From Microbacteriaceae bacterium UBA6152 (GTDB lineage Bacteria; Actinomycetota; Actinomycetes; Actinomycetales; Microbacteriaceae): a DNA stretch of 6,686 nucleotides. The notes under the pieces are model-generated. The model was not told where the DNA came from. It did not search any database and worked only from the letters and a program-made list of their open reading frames with translations. Below, in pieces: positions 6,655-6,686 of this stretch. The translations under genes and the position numbers were made by a program. The stretch's first letter is position 1, and every line of letters starts with the position of its first letter. The stretch is from contig DIUS01000031.1 in the NCBI GenBank assembly GCA_002423075.1, positions 1 through 6,686 of the forward strand. Reading direction: 5' to 3'.

Positions 6655-6663
6655 GCGTAAATG

Positions 6664-6680
6664 ACCCCCATTCGGGGGGT
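6664..6680. other. Small G/C stem-loop at the right edge
   Basis: ACCCCC (6664-6669) pairs with GGGGGT (6675-6680) around a 5-base loop. It lies just upstream of the likely DUF7882 promoter. It could be the terminator of a gene to the right, a protein site, or chance. There is no T tract on either side. Confidence 0.25.
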
Positions 6681-6686
6681 ACCAGT

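Overview
The window is high-GC DNA whose gene content suggests an actinobacterium, most likely of the family Microbacteriaceae. The clues are a DUF7882-type protein, an ABC1/UbiB kinase paired with a PadR regulator, SHOCT-tailed and four-TM 'phage holin family' proteins, and TAGGCT-like -10 elements, one placed for leaderless transcription. This placement is inferred from recognised families; no rRNA or other marker gene is present.

Layout. (1) Positions 1-1615 look accessory, with weaker third-position GC than the genes further right. They hold a VapB/VapC toxin-antitoxin locus running off the left edge, an unrecognised minus-strand protein upstream of it, and a gene-poor stretch with possible gene remnants. 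In the VapBC locus the antitoxin has no stop codon and reads in frame into the toxin. (2) Positions 1616-5276 look like ordinary chromosome: a small conserved hypothetical on the plus strand, then on the minus strand an ABC1/UbiB family kinase (563 aa), its upstream PadR-family regulator, and a four-TM membrane protein. A plus-strand SHOCT protein follows that looks like a shrunken DUF6325-type gene, then a 46-aa minus-strand membrane peptide. (3) Positions 5315-6686 hold a winged-helix regulator divergent from the 5' end of a sodium-dependent bicarbonate permease gene (SbtA family). The permease is cut off after about 60 codons. Immediately after it, in the opposite direction, lie two small genes, one of the DUF7882 type.

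How the genes relate. padR and the kinase gene are 3 nt apart and probably co-transcribed and coupled. The winged-helix regulator and the permease share an intergenic region with a 9-bp inverted repeat flanking the regulator's best -10, so the regulator plausibly controls itself and, originally, the permease. The most notable points are the in-frame VapB-VapC fusion at a CG dinucleotide tract, the truncated permease, and the internally reduced DUF6325-SHOCT gene with a probable CTG start. I did not find a clearly novel multi-gene system.
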